Assembly: GCF_018128905.1 (NCBI RefSeq)
Contig: NZ_CP063808.1
Span: 7,130,001 to 7,194,000, forward strand
DNA length: 64,000 nt
Direction of reading: 5' to 3'
Origin: Streptomyces sp. A2-16
GTDB taxonomy: Bacteria > Actinomycetota > Actinomycetes > Streptomycetales > Streptomycetaceae
In this document: positions 25,156-33,997 of the stretch, one piece after another
How the letters are laid out: every line of letters starts with the position of its first letter
How positions within the stretch are numbered: position 1 is the stretch's first letter
Translations under genes and position numbers: made by a program
The notes under the pieces: generated by a model
What the model saw: only the letters and a program-made list of their open reading frames with translations
Databases searched by the model: none
Told to the model about the DNA's origin: nothing

Positions 25156-25968
25156 CTAGTCGCCGATTCCGGCGAGGTCCCGGAGCCGTCGGGTCTGGGC
25201 CGCTCGCTCGGCGCCGCGCTGCTCGTCGTAGGTGCGGTCCTGGGCGCCGCGCAGCAGCGCCTTGGTCTCGACGACCGCGTCACGGGGGGCGGACAGGAGT
25301 GCGGCGGCCAGGTCATTGACGGCGCCGTCGAGCTGGTCGAGGGGTACGGCGATGTTGGCGAGGCCGGTGCTCACTGCCTCCTCGGCCAGGACGAAGCGCC
25401 CAGTGGCGCAGATCTCCAGCGCACGGGCGTACCCGACGAGGCCCACCAGGGGGTGGGTGCCGGTGAGGTCGGGGACCAGGCCCAGGCTCGTCTCGCGCAT
25501 GGCGAACTGCACGTCGTCGGCGACGACGCGCAGGTCACAGGCGAGGGCCAACTGGAAGCCCGCCCCGATGGCATGCCCCTGCACGGCGGCGATGGACACG
25601 ACGTCACTGCGCCGCCACCAGGTGAAGCCCTCCTGGAACTCCGCGATGGCAGCGTCGAGTTCGGCGTCACCACTGCGGGCGAGGTCGATGAACGACGGCT
25701 CGCCCTCGATCCCCTCCGGCGTGAACATCTGCCGGTCGAGCCCGGCGGAGAAGGACTTGCCTTCGCCGCGCAGCACTACGACCCGGACGGAGCCCGGCAC
25801 CAGCCGGCCGGCCTCGGCGAGCGCGCGCCACAGAGCGGGGCTCTGGGCGTTGCGCTTGGCGGGGTTGGTCAGCGTCACCGTGGCGAGGGTGTCCTCGACG
25901 GTGAGCCGTACGCCGTCCTTGTCGAGCAGGGGAACGAGTTCCTGGCCATCCTGGCCGGACGTCGCCAT
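25156..25968 (-). CDS. Enoyl-CoA hydratase/isomerase family protein
   Basis: 270 aa from ATG 25968, behind GGAGG. Crotonase fold motifs: LRGEGKSFSAGLD (first oxyanion-hole element), AVQGHAIGAGFQLALACDLRVVADD (second) and FAMRETSLGLVPDLTGTHPL (catalytic-region Glu/Asp). It acts on a CoA thioester, probably in fatty acid or acyl-CoA breakdown; precise reaction unknown. A palindrome GTGACTGCACAGTAAC (26023-26038) lies in its promoter region. Confidence 0.9.
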   Translation of the reverse strand: MATSGQDGQELVPLLDKDGVRLTVEDTLATVTLTNPAKRNAQSPALWRALAEAGRLVPGSVRVVVLRGEGKSFSAGLDRQMFTPEGIEGEPSFIDLARSGDAELDAAIAEFQEGFTWWRRSDVVSIAAVQGHAIGAGFQLALACDLRVVADDVQFAMRETSLGLVPDLTGTHPLVGLVGYARALEICATGRFVLAEEAVSTGLANIAVPLDQLDGAVNDLAAALLSAPRDAVVETKALLRGAQDRTYDEQRGAERAAQTRRLRDLAGIGD

Positions 25969-26022
25969 GGGGCGCCTCCGATGAGTGCGGTCATCCTCCG
26001 TGCCGCAGGACGGCACAGTTAA

Positions 26023-26038
26023 GTGACTGCACAGTAAC
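26023..26038. promoter_or_regulatory. Imperfect 16-bp palindrome in the enoyl-CoA hydratase promoter
   Basis: GTGACTGCACAGTAAC is a dyad with one mismatched pair, 55-70 bp before the start codon of the minus-strand gene. It shares TGACTGCA with the palindromes at 4545-4560. Candidate repressor site. Confidence 0.45.
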
Positions 26039-26069
26039 CACCCGGTCAGTCAGCCGACCGACCGGGTGG
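26038..26069 (-). terminator. Hairpin after the small HTH gene
   Basis: CCACCCGGTC (26038-26047) pairs perfectly with GACCGGGTGG (26060-26069) around a 12-nt loop. It lies 30 bp past the HTH gene stop (minus strand) and before the enoyl-CoA hydratase promoter, so it probably separates the two transcripts. Confidence 0.7.
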
Positions 26070-26098
26070 CCACCATCGAAGCCGATGGGCCGCCCGGA

Positions 26099-26320
26099 TC
26101 AGGACGATGCGGCCTTCTTGCCCCGCGTCGCTCCGCCACGCCCACGAAGCGTGACGCCCGATTCGCTGAGCATCCGGTGCACGAAGCCATACGAGCGGCC
26201 GGTTTCCTCGGCCAGTGCCCGAATGCTCGCACCGGAGTCGTACTTCTTCTTCAGGTCTGCCGCGAGCTTGTCGCGCGCGGCGCCGGTTACCCGGCTGCCC
26301 TTCTTCAGAGTCTCGGCCAC
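26099..26320 (-). CDS. Small helix-turn-helix protein
   Basis: 73 aa from GTG 26320, which has AGGAGG five bases upstream. AARDKLAADLKKKYDSGASIRALAEETGRSYGFVHRMLSESG is a helix-turn-helix, followed by a basic Gly/Arg/Lys tail (VTLRGRGGATRGKKAAS). Almost certainly binds DNA; small abundant nucleoid-type or regulatory role is possible. An alternative ATG at 26359, also with a strong GGAGGGG site, would add 13 residues. Highly typical of streptomycetes; targets unknown. Confidence 0.85.
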   Translation of the reverse strand: MAETLKKGSRVTGAARDKLAADLKKKYDSGASIRALAEETGRSYGFVHRMLSESGVTLRGRGGATRGKKAASS

Positions 26321-26672
26321 CCGTGCCTCCTCATGGGAAGTGCGCTCTGGTCCTCTCATGATCACCCCTCCGGGCGTTCATGGCCACCCATTCGGCAAGG
26401 TCCGTAAGACATGGTTTTGACGACAGGAGCGAGTCCCCACATACGGAATCTGTGATTCCACCCAGGCGCGTTCGTACCGCCGAACGGGTTCTTTTGTGAA
26501 GTGCCAGGTCAGAGACGTACGACGGCCGAGCCCTTGTCGATAAAGGGCTCGGCCGTGAAATCGATGTAGGACACACCTCGGTACGAGGAGATCTCACACA
26601 GATGGTGGATCACCGGTGGGCCGAATGATCCATACGCCGTTGATCACGCATTCGATCAAGCGGCGTGGACCG
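26321..26672. other. Intergenic region between the HTH and ABC-F genes
   Basis: About 350 bp, clearly lower in GC than its surroundings. It holds a 14-bp perfect hairpin (26522-26556) and presumably the HTH promoter. I see no convincing gene in either strand. Confidence 0.6.
26522..26556 (-). terminator. Perfect 14-bp hairpin after the ABC-F gene
   Basis: ACGGCCGAGCCCTT (26522-26535) pairs with AAGGGCTCGGCCGT (26543-26556) around the 7-nt loop GTCGATA, about 115 bp beyond the ABC-F stop. No U-tract follows, as usual for streptomycete terminators. Confidence 0.75.
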
Positions 26673-28271
26673 TCAGGCGAGGGCGACGAGATCCGCGTAG
26701 TCGGCGCCCCACAGGTCCTCGACACCGTCCGGCAGCAGGATGATCCGCTCCGGCTGGAGCGCCTCGACGGCGCCCTCGTCGTGGGTGACCAGCACGACCG
26801 CGCCCTTGTAGGTGCGCAGCGCGCCGAGGATCTCCTCGCGGCTGGCCGGGTCGAGGTTGTTGGTGGGCTCGTCGAGGAGCAGGACGTTCGCCGAGGAGAC
26901 GACCAGGGTGGCGAGCGCGAGACGGGTCTTCTCGCCGCCGGACAGGACACCGGCCGGCTTGTCGACGTCGTCGCCGGAGAACAGGAAGGAGCCGAGCGTT
27001 TTGCGCACCTCGACGAGGTCGAGGTCGGGGGCGGCCGAGCGCATGTTCTCCAGGACCGTGCGCTCCGGGTCGAGGGTTTCGTGCTCCTGGGCGTAGTAAC
27101 CGAGCTTGAGGCCGTGACCGGGCACGACCGCGCCGGTGTCCGGCTGCTCGGCGCCGGCGAGCAGGCGCAGCAGGGTCGTCTTGCCCGCGCCGTTGAGGCC
27201 CAGGATGACCACGCGGGAGCCCTTGTCGATGGCCAGGTCGACGTCGGTGAAGATCTCCAGCGAGCCGTACGACTTGGACAGGCCCTCCGCCATCAGCGGG
27301 GTCTTGCCGCAGGGCGCGGGCTCGGGGAAGCGCAGCTTGGCGACCTTGTCCTGCTGACGCACCGCGTCGAGCCCGGCGAGCAGCCGGTCGGCGCGCTTGG
27401 CCATGTTCTGCGCGGCGACCGTCTTGGTGGCCTTGGCGCGCATCTTGTCGGCCTGCGAGTGCAGGGCCGCGGCCTTCTTCTCGGCGTTCTGCCGCTCGCG
27501 CTTGCGGCGCTTCTCGTCGGCCTCGCGCTGCTGCTGGTAGAGCTTCCAGCCCATGTTGTAGACGTCGATCTGGGCGCGGTTGGCGTCCAGGTAGAACACC
27601 TTGTTGACGACCGTCTCGACCAGGTCGACGTCGTGGGAGATCACGATGAAGCCGCCGCGATAGGTCTTCAGGTAGTCCCGCAGCCAGATGATCGAGTCGG
27701 CGTCGAGGTGGTTGGTCGGCTCGTCGAGGAGCAGGGTGTCGGCGTCCGAGAACAGGATCCGGGCCAGTTCGATACGGCGGCGCTGACCACCGGAGAGGGT
27801 GTGCAGGGGCTGGCCCAGCACCCGGTCGGGGAGGTTCAGCGCGGCGGCGATGGTGGCGGCCTCGGCCTCGGCGGCGTACCCGCCCTTGGTGAGGAACTCC
27901 GTCTCCTGGCGCTCGTACTGCCTGAGGGCCTTCTCGCGCGTGGCGCCCTGGCCGTTGGCGATGCGCTGTTCGTTGTCGCGCATCTTCTTCAGCAGGATGT
28001 CGAGGCCGCGCGCGGACAGGATGCGGTCGCGGGCGAGCACGTCGAGGTCGCCGGTGCGGGGGTCCTGGGGCAGGTAGCCGACCTCGCCGGAGCGGCTGAT
28101 CTGACCGGCGGCGGGGATGCCCTCGCCTGCCAGGCACTTGGTGAGGGTGGTCTTCCCCGCGCCGTTGCGACCCACCAGGCCGATGCGGTCGCCCTTGGCG
28201 ACCCGGAAGGTGGCGGACTCGATGAGGACTCGGGCGCCGGCGCGCAGCTCGATACCGGAGGCGGAGATCAC
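26673..28271 (-). CDS. ABC-F family ATPase (ribosome-associated)
   Basis: 532 aa with two ABC domains and no membrane segments, the ABC-F layout. Domain 1: Walker A GRNGAGKTTLTKC, signature LSGGQRRRIELARIL, Walker B TLLLDEPTNHLD. A charged linker follows (about 250-310, READEKRRKRERQNAEKK). Domain 2: LGLNGAGKTTLLRL, LSGGEKTRLALATL, VLLLDEPTNNLD. ABC-F proteins act at the ribosomal E site in translation regulation or antibiotic protection. GTG start with GGAG eight bases upstream. A short upstream ORF (28332-28355) suggests translational attenuation. Which ABC-F subfamily is not decided. Confidence 0.93.
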   Translation of the reverse strand: MISASGIELRAGARVLIESATFRVAKGDRIGLVGRNGAGKTTLTKCLAGEGIPAAGQISRSGEVGYLPQDPRTGDLDVLARDRILSARGLDILLKKMRDNEQRIANGQGATREKALRQYERQETEFLTKGGYAAEAEAATIAAALNLPDRVLGQPLHTLSGGQRRRIELARILFSDADTLLLDEPTNHLDADSIIWLRDYLKTYRGGFIVISHDVDLVETVVNKVFYLDANRAQIDVYNMGWKLYQQQREADEKRRKRERQNAEKKAAALHSQADKMRAKATKTVAAQNMAKRADRLLAGLDAVRQQDKVAKLRFPEPAPCGKTPLMAEGLSKSYGSLEIFTDVDLAIDKGSRVVILGLNGAGKTTLLRLLAGAEQPDTGAVVPGHGLKLGYYAQEHETLDPERTVLENMRSAAPDLDLVEVRKTLGSFLFSGDDVDKPAGVLSGGEKTRLALATLVVSSANVLLLDEPTNNLDPASREEILGALRTYKGAVVLVTHDEGAVEALQPERIILLPDGVEDLWGADYADLVALA

Positions 28272-28331
28272 GGACAGACTCCAGGGCGGATTCGGGATTG
28301 ACGGATGGGCGGCTGAGGACGTTCCCGCCGT

Positions 28332-28355
28332 CTAATGCGCGAGGAGAATGGCCAT
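28332..28355 (-). CDS. Candidate leader peptide MAILLAH upstream of the ABC-F gene
   Basis: Seven codons plus TAG ending about 60 bases before the ABC-F start. TAGACT, a TANNNT -10 element, ends six bases before the ATG, so the transcript could start at or near the ATG and the peptide be translated leaderless. After the stop, GGCGG and CCGCC can form a short hairpin. This resembles attenuator leaders of antibiotic-induced ABC-F and methylase genes. Confidence 0.5.
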   Translation of the reverse strand: MAILLAH

Positions 28356-28537
28356 GGGCCAAGTCTAACGGGGGCGTGCAAGCACTTTTTCTGGGTTCGG
28401 GTGTTCGGTTGGTCTCCCTCCGGGTATCCGGTCGGTCCCGTCGCCGTCCCTCGTTCGGGTGCGTGTCCGGGGCAGGGAAGGGGCCGCCGGGCGAGGATGC
28501 CCTGCGGGGGCCGGAGCGCGCAGAGGGCGGTGTCCGC

Positions 28538-29428
28538 ATGCAGTTCGACGACGACGCCAGGTTGGACACCTCCGAGGTGCAGGACGTGCGCGGCAGCCGC
28601 ATCCCGGGCGGGAAGGCGACCGTCGGCGGTGGCATCGGCGCACTGGTCGTGCTGCTTCTCGGCCTTTTCCTGGGTGTCGGCCCGGACCAGCTCGGCCTCA
28701 CCGACGACGGCGGCCAGCCCGCGGCCACGGCCTCCGGTCTCGCCGAGGTCGAGCGCAGCTGCCGGACCGGGCAGGACGCCAACACGCGCGACGACTGCCG
28801 GACGGTGGCGGTGATCAACAGCGTGCAGGACTACTGGGACCAGGAGTTCGAGCGGCGCGGTGCCACGTACACCCCCTCCCGCACGGTCCTCTTCGGCGAG
28901 CGGGTCGGCACGGCGTGCGGCTCCGCGACCTCGGCGGTCGGGCCGTTCTACTGCCCGGGCGACCGGAAGGTCTATCTCGACCTCGGCTTCTTCGACGAGC
29001 TGCGGTCGAAGTTCGGAGCCACTGGCGGGCCGTTCGCGCAGGCGTACGTGGTGGCGCACGAGTACGGACACCACGTGCAGGACCTGATGGGCACGCTGGG
29101 CCGGTCGCAGGACGGGCGGACCGGCGCGGACAGCAACGCGGTGAGGGTGGAGCTCCAGGCGGACTGCTACGCCGGGGTGTGGGCACGGCACGCGACCACG
29201 ACGAAGGACGAGTCGACGGGGCGGCCGCTCATCACGAGTCTCACGGACGCGGACATCACCGACGGCCTGGACGCGGCGGCGGCCGTGGGCGACGACCGGA
29301 TCCAGGAGCGGTTCCAGGGCCGGGTGACACCGGAGTCGTGGACGCACGGGTCGTCCGAGCAGCGGCAGCAGTGGTTCCGGGAGGGCTACCGGAGCGGTGA
29401 CATGGAGCGGTGCGACACGTTCCGGTGA
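28538..29428 (+). CDS. Neutral zinc metallopeptidase, YpfJ/KPN_02809 family
   Basis: 296 aa from ATG 28538. Residues 1-30 cytoplasmic, one transmembrane helix (about 33-49, GALVVLLLGLFLGV), then an external domain. The zinc site HEYGHH (H174, E175, H178) sits in VVAHEYGHHVQDLMG, and VELQADCYAGVWA supplies the downstream ligand Glu. GPFYCPGDRKVYLDLGFFDEL is a family hallmark. Membrane-anchored metalloprotease; substrates unknown. Divergent from the ABC-F gene. Confidence 0.92.
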   Translation: MQFDDDARLDTSEVQDVRGSRIPGGKATVGGGIGALVVLLLGLFLGVGPDQLGLTDDGGQPAATASGLAEVERSCRTGQDANTRDDCRTVAVINSVQDYWDQEFERRGATYTPSRTVLFGERVGTACGSATSAVGPFYCPGDRKVYLDLGFFDELRSKFGATGGPFAQAYVVAHEYGHHVQDLMGTLGRSQDGRTGADSNAVRVELQADCYAGVWARHATTTKDESTGRPLITSLTDADITDGLDAAAAVGDDRIQERFQGRVTPESWTHGSSEQRQQWFREGYRSGDMERCDTFR

Positions 29429-29525
29429 GGGGCCGGCGCTCGGTGCGGGAGCCGTTGTCAGTGGTCGCTGCAAGACTGGTTGCCGAGTCGATTTCCGGCT
29501 TTTTGGTCACAAGGGAGTGATCGGC

Positions 29526-29939
29526 ATGACGGGACGCAGCGGTGGCCGTCCGAGCATCTACCCGACGCTGCTGTACGCCGACGCGAAGGCGGCGGTCAAG
29601 CAGCTCACGGAGGCTTTCGGCTTCACCGAACTGGCGGTGTACGAGAACGAGGACGGCCTGGTGGCCCACGCCGAGCTGGTGCAGGGCAACGGCGCGGTGA
29701 TGCTCGGTTCGAAGGGCACCGGCAGCGCCTACGACAAGGTGATGAAGGACGCGGGCCCGACCGGGGTGTACGTCGTCGTGGACGACGTCGACGCACACCA
29801 CCGCCGCGCCGTGGAGCACGGCGCGGAGATCCTGATGCCCCCGACGGACCAGGACTACGGCTCCCGGGACTACATGGCCCGCGACGCCGAGGGCCATGTG
29901 TGGAGCTTCGGGACGTACGCCCCCGAGATTCCCGGCTGA
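29526..29939 (+). CDS. VOC superfamily (glyoxalase/bleomycin-resistance fold) protein
   Basis: 137 aa from ATG 29526, with AAGGGAG ten bases upstream. YPTLLYADAKAAVKQLTEAFGF opens the fold; HAELVQGNGAVMLGS and DYMARDAEGHVWSFGTYAP close it, with metal-ligand-type His and Glu positions. The PhnB-like single-domain branch is closest. The reaction cannot be inferred. Confidence 0.85.
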   Translation: MTGRSGGRPSIYPTLLYADAKAAVKQLTEAFGFTELAVYENEDGLVAHAELVQGNGAVMLGSKGTGSAYDKVMKDAGPTGVYVVVDDVDAHHRRAVEHGAEILMPPTDQDYGSRDYMARDAEGHVWSFGTYAPEIPG

Positions 29940-29944
29940 GAGGG

Positions 29945-31354
29945 TCAGCTGCCGCCGGTGTGGACCTGGAAGGCGGCCCGGCGGACGGCCTTGGCGAGGG
30001 CCGGGTCGGGGTGGGCGGCGGCGAGGGCGACCAGGACCTGCACCGTGCGGGGGTGGCCCACGGCCCGGACCTCGTCGAGGAGTTGGGGGACGGTCGGCTG
30101 GAGGGCGGACTCCAGGTGCCGCACCAGCATCGGGGCCTCGCCGTGGTCGGCGACGGCGGCCGCGGTGTCCACCCACAACCAGGTGGCCTCCTGTCGGGTG
30201 AGGACCTCGTGGGCGTCCTCCGGGTCGATCCCGTCGTGCTCGGCCAGCCACAGCAGGGCGTACGGCCGCAGGGTGGGCTCCTCGGCCACGGAGCGCACAT
30301 CGGGTTCGGCGGGAGCGCCGACCACCCGCAGGGCCTCGAAGGCGAGGCCGCGCAGCAGGGCGTCGTCACCGCGGGCGGCGCCGAGCAGCTCGGTGACGGC
30401 GCTGCCGACGGGGCGGGCGGCGAGCCAGGCGCGGTACTCGGCGCGGGCCGCGTTGGGGCGCAGCTGGGCGCAGCCGCGCAGCATCTCCTCGGCGGCGACC
30501 TCGATGTTGCCGGCCGGGCTCTGCGCGGCGACGCAGATCTGCTCCAGCTTGACCCACACCGCCCAGCTGCCGAGCGGGGTGAGGGTGGCCTGGCCGTCGC
30601 CGTAGGTCAGGGCGCCGACGGAGGCGAGGGCACGCAGGGCCCAGTCGAGGAGCGGGGCGAGCGGGGCGTCCTGGGGATCCGTCGCCGCAGGTTCCTCCAC
30701 GGGCTCCGGCTGGGGGCCGTAGGGGATCTCGCAGCGCTCGGTGCGCAGTTCGGTGACGCGCTGCTCCAACAGGTCCAGGAGCTGCTCGACGGGGACGGGC
30801 CCGGCCGACAGCTGGAGGAAGGAGAGCACCTGCGGCATGGCCGAGACGACCTCGGCGACGGCGGCGGGCTCGCGGCCGTCGGGCTCCGGGACGGCGAGCG
30901 ACCAGGCGTCGAACAGGGCGACCCAGCCGCGCAGTACGGCACTGTCGTCGCGGTCCCAGGCGCGCAGCCGCCAGCCCGGGCGGGCGCTGTCGCCGTGCAC
31001 CTCGACGAGGCCGGCGAGACGGGCGGTGTCCCAGTCGCCGCGGACCTGAGCCACGGTCAGGCCGAGATCCTCGGCCGCGCGCCCGGCTGTCTCGTCGGAG
31101 AGGGTGCCGTTCGTGTCGGAACCCGCGCTGTCCCTGCCGGGGCCCAGGGCGCTGTCGGCCCAGTGCGCGACGCGGGCCGCGTCGGCCAGACCGGAGCGCG
31201 CCATTCTGGCCAGTTCCGCGGGGGCCGGTGTGCCCTCCGGCGGGCGGGGCGCGGGGCGGCGCGGGCGCCGTTGGTTCACGGCTGAGGGTGCGGCGGCCAG
31301 GGGTCGCGGGCGGACGAGTCGAAGCCTGGAGTCGCGCGGGATACGGGACGTCAC
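29945..31354 (-). CDS. Conserved hypothetical protein (streptomycete type)
   Basis: 469 aa from GTG 31354 (product TSRIPRDSRLRLVRPRP), with GGAAGA upstream; a TTG at 31390 is in frame. Basic, Pro-rich N-terminus, then alpha-helical blocks including a winged-helix-like segment (LSDETAGRAAEDLGLTVAQV, LAGLVEVHG), and HEAT-like repeats towards the C-terminus (ALLRGLAFEALRVVG, PQLLDEVRAVGHPRTVQVLVALAAAHP). No membrane segment or catalytic motif. Function unknown. Converges on the VOC gene. Confidence 0.78.
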   Translation of the reverse strand: MTSRIPRDSRLRLVRPRPLAAAPSAVNQRRPRRPAPRPPEGTPAPAELARMARSGLADAARVAHWADSALGPGRDSAGSDTNGTLSDETAGRAAEDLGLTVAQVRGDWDTARLAGLVEVHGDSARPGWRLRAWDRDDSAVLRGWVALFDAWSLAVPEPDGREPAAVAEVVSAMPQVLSFLQLSAGPVPVEQLLDLLEQRVTELRTERCEIPYGPQPEPVEEPAATDPQDAPLAPLLDWALRALASVGALTYGDGQATLTPLGSWAVWVKLEQICVAAQSPAGNIEVAAEEMLRGCAQLRPNAARAEYRAWLAARPVGSAVTELLGAARGDDALLRGLAFEALRVVGAPAEPDVRSVAEEPTLRPYALLWLAEHDGIDPEDAHEVLTRQEATWLWVDTAAAVADHGEAPMLVRHLESALQPTVPQLLDEVRAVGHPRTVQVLVALAAAHPDPALAKAVRRAAFQVHTGGS

Positions 31355-31511
31355 GGGTGCAGTCTTCCGGTTGACGGTCCGAAAACCCAAACGGAATGCC
31401 GCCGCGGCCGTCGGCGGGGGTCGGCGCCGGGGCCGCGCCGGGCGGCATACACCGAGATCAGGCCAGTAGTACGGGCTTAAACGGAACCTGTGGGACCGGG
31501 GCGCCCGCAGG

Positions 31512-32687
31512 TCACATCAGGGGGGTGAGGAAACGGCGCAGTGCCTCTTCGTAGGCGCTCGGGTCGGCGTTCCACATCGCCGCGTGGGGGGCCTGACGGA
31601 CCGTGTGGAGGGTGATCCGGTCGGGGTGGCCGGCGGCGAGACGGCGGGAGAGCTCCCAGGGGGCGATCGTGTCGTCCGGACCGTGGAGGACCAGGGTCGG
31701 CGGCGGGGGCCGGTCGGGGCCCATGTCGTCGGTGCGGTCCTCGTGGTCGTCGTACGGGACGGTGCGGTCGGCGTACAGGCCGGAGTGGTCGCTGGGCAGG
31801 CCGGTGCGGCCCTGTGCCGCGCGCACCGCGAGCGGGAGGAGGACGCCGGGGGTGCGGCGGGCCGCGGCGAGGGCGCGCAGGGTCAGCTCCCAGCTGAGCA
31901 CCGGGGAGTCCAGGACGAGCCCCTTGACGCGGTCGCGCAGTTCCGAACGGGCGGCGGCGCGCAGGGCCATCGTGGCGCCGGTGGACCAGCCGAGCAGGAC
32001 GAGTTGGCGGGCGCCGTGGTCGACGGCGTGGCGCATCGCCGCGTCCAGGTCGCGCCACTCGGTCTCGCCGAAGTGGTTCAGGCCGTCCGCCGGGCGGGGG
32101 GCGCCGGCGTCGCCGCGGTGGGCGGGGGCGAGGACCGGGAAGCGGTGGCGGTGCAGGAACTCCATGAGGTTCAGGGCGTGTTCGCGGGTCGTGCCGAGGC
32201 CGTGGACCGCGATGACCCAGGTGTCCCGTGTGCCGGGGACGAACCACGCGGGGAGGGTGCCGAGTTCTCCGGGGATGTCGACGTCGGTGTGGTCGAGGCC
32301 GAGGGCGGACTTCGGGTCGCCGACGTGGAGGGCCGGGGTGAGCTGGACCTTGTCGCCCTGGGCGAGGGTGCCCCGGGTGACGCGTTCGAGGCGGCGGACG
32401 ACGGTGTCGGCGGAGTGCGGTTCGGCGGTGAGGACGGCGCCGACGACGGCGTGGGAGGCGTGGCCGACGAGGCCGTAGGTGCCGGGGCGGAGGGTGGCGA
32501 GGTCGCGGGTGAGGGTGATGCGGCCGGCGGCGGTGGAGTGGACGGTGAGCCGGGGTTCGCCGGGCAGCGGGCGGCCCGGGGGCGGCTTCAGTCCGGCGTC
32601 GCTGGCGATCCTTCCGGCGACGATTCCGGCTGCGCCGGCCGCCAGGGCTGCGGTGACGGCAGCGGCCGTCGCGGTGACAGTGCGCAC
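31512..32687 (-). CDS. Alpha/beta hydrolase, probably membrane-anchored or secreted
   Basis: 391 aa from GTG 32687. The first 30 residues (VTATAAAVTAALAAGAAGIVAG) form a signal or anchor segment. The alpha/beta-hydrolase core begins with TWVIAVHGLGTTREHALNL (oxyanion HG), nucleophile elbow GWSTGATMAL, and acid/His elements LVLHGPDDTIAPW and RQAPHAAMWN. Up to residue about 150 is an N-terminal extension without a known domain. Serine hydrolase; substrate unknown. Confidence 0.85.
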   Translation of the reverse strand: MRTVTATAAAVTAALAAGAAGIVAGRIASDAGLKPPPGRPLPGEPRLTVHSTAAGRITLTRDLATLRPGTYGLVGHASHAVVGAVLTAEPHSADTVVRRLERVTRGTLAQGDKVQLTPALHVGDPKSALGLDHTDVDIPGELGTLPAWFVPGTRDTWVIAVHGLGTTREHALNLMEFLHRHRFPVLAPAHRGDAGAPRPADGLNHFGETEWRDLDAAMRHAVDHGARQLVLLGWSTGATMALRAAARSELRDRVKGLVLDSPVLSWELTLRALAAARRTPGVLLPLAVRAAQGRTGLPSDHSGLYADRTVPYDDHEDRTDDMGPDRPPPPTLVLHGPDDTIAPWELSRRLAAGHPDRITLHTVRQAPHAAMWNADPSAYEEALRRFLTPLM

Positions 32688-33090
32688 GATGTTCAGTGTC
32701 CTGGGGGAGGCGGGGGACTGCCAGTGGGCGGGGGCCTTCTGTGGGTTCTCCGCGGTCCTGCGATGCCTGCGGCGGCCTGTTTCGGTTCGGTGGGGGCTTG
32801 TGTAGCGCGTGCGGGTGCGTTGGGGGTCGGGGCCGGAGTGGGGGGTATCCGTCCTCGGTCCGGCGGTTGCTGCCGATCGAGCAGGGCTCGGTAACGGACG
32901 CCGGCCGCTGCGGGCGGACACCCCCCACCCCGTCCCCTTCGCGCCGTCGGCGGCTTGCGGCCCGTCGTGCCGCACGATCCGGCGAACGGCCCGTCGTGGC
33001 GCCGGGTCACTGCAACTCCCAGGGGCGCGGGGAACTGCGCGACCAGCCCCCACCTTCCGACAGCCGCCCGACCACCTGACCCGGCACCCC
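32688..33090. other. 403-bp intergenic region with one interspersed repeat
   Basis: Upstream of the hydrolase and downstream of the aldolase gene, both minus strand. It contains the 35-bp interspersed repeat at 33020-33054. Long open frames here have no codon pattern or homology I recognise and are taken as high-GC artefacts. Confidence 0.6.
33020..33054. repeat. Streptomyces interspersed palindromic repeat, intergenic copy
   Basis: Starts CAGGGGCGCGGGGAACTGCG and ends CCAGCCCCCACC; identical over 35 bp to the copy in cobB (46308-46342). GGGGC and GCCCC arms make an imperfect hairpin. Confidence 0.85.
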
Positions 33091-33813
33091 TCAGCCGCGC
33101 TGGCCATACCCCCGCAGCTGCGCCCCCGCCGCCGCGAGCTGTTCCTCGGTCAGGAGGTGGGGGGTCAGGTCGGGCAGGGATCGGGCGGTCAGCCAGAGGT
33201 GGCACATCCATTCGAGTTGGGCTGTGCGGTCGTAGGCCTGGGCGAGGGTGTTGCCGTAGGCGATCGTGCCGTGGTTCTGGAGGAGGCAGGCGGAGCGGTC
33301 GGCGAGGGCGTGGAGCATGTTCTCGGCCAACTCGTCGGTGCCGTAGGTGGCGTAGGGGGCGACCCGGACGGGGCCGCCGAGTGCGGCCGTCATGTAGTGG
33401 ATCGCCGGGAGTTCGGGCACCAGCGTGGAGACGGCGGTGGCGTGCACGGCGTGGGTGTGGACGACGGCGAGGGCGTCGGTGCTGCGGTAGACCGCCAGGT
33501 GCATGGGGAGTTCGCTGGTGGGGAGCAGCGTGCCGAGGACCTGGCGGCCGTCCAGGTCGACGCCTGTCACGTCGTCCGGGGTGAGGCGGTCGTAGGGGAC
33601 GCCGGACGGGGTGACCAGGACCGTGTCCCCGACGCGCACCGAGACATTGCCGGACGTGCCGACGACCAGTCGTTCGGTGACCGTGCGGCGGGCCGTGTCG
33701 ACCAACTCGCCCCAGGCGTCAGCCTCTTCGGCGCGTACACCTCTCCCCCACGCCTCGAACGCGTCCTGTGCGCCGTCCCCGGCAGCCCGTACGTCCCGCG
33801 GTTCCTCAGCCAT
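33091..33813 (-). CDS. Class II aldolase/adducin family protein
   Basis: 240 aa. Family signatures: VVGTSGNVSVRVGDTVLVTPSGVPYDRL, the zinc-binding VVHTHAVHATAVS (HxH) and LQNHGTIAYGNTLAQAYDR (third His). The PTSELPMHLAVYR segment supplies the catalytic Glu region. Resembles L-fuculose-phosphate aldolase, cleaving a sugar phosphate to dihydroxyacetone phosphate and an aldehyde; the exact sugar is unknown. The first 30 residues are an unaligned hydrophilic extension. Confidence 0.9.
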   Translation of the reverse strand: MAEEPRDVRAAGDGAQDAFEAWGRGVRAEEADAWGELVDTARRTVTERLVVGTSGNVSVRVGDTVLVTPSGVPYDRLTPDDVTGVDLDGRQVLGTLLPTSELPMHLAVYRSTDALAVVHTHAVHATAVSTLVPELPAIHYMTAALGGPVRVAPYATYGTDELAENMLHALADRSACLLQNHGTIAYGNTLAQAYDRTAQLEWMCHLWLTARSLPDLTPHLLTEEQLAAAGAQLRGYGQRG

Positions 33814-33997
33814 GCTGCGATCCTGCCAGCCGGAGCGCCCGGGCGGGACGCTTCAGGGGCGCGAGCGGGGGTTCCGCAAGGGCGCATTTGCGTATACGCG
33901 CCCCTCTCATGCGGTTTGGCCGGAGATCGCCCGCAATTCGATGATCTTCCAGTAATCTCTGGGCTTTGTTCTGCGCGACGCCATTCCGGGGGGACAC

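Noticed and set aside
26331..26597. 88-codon minus-strand frame between the HTH and ABC-F genes
   Set aside because: It crosses the terminator hairpin, has no ribosome binding site and no recognisable motif.
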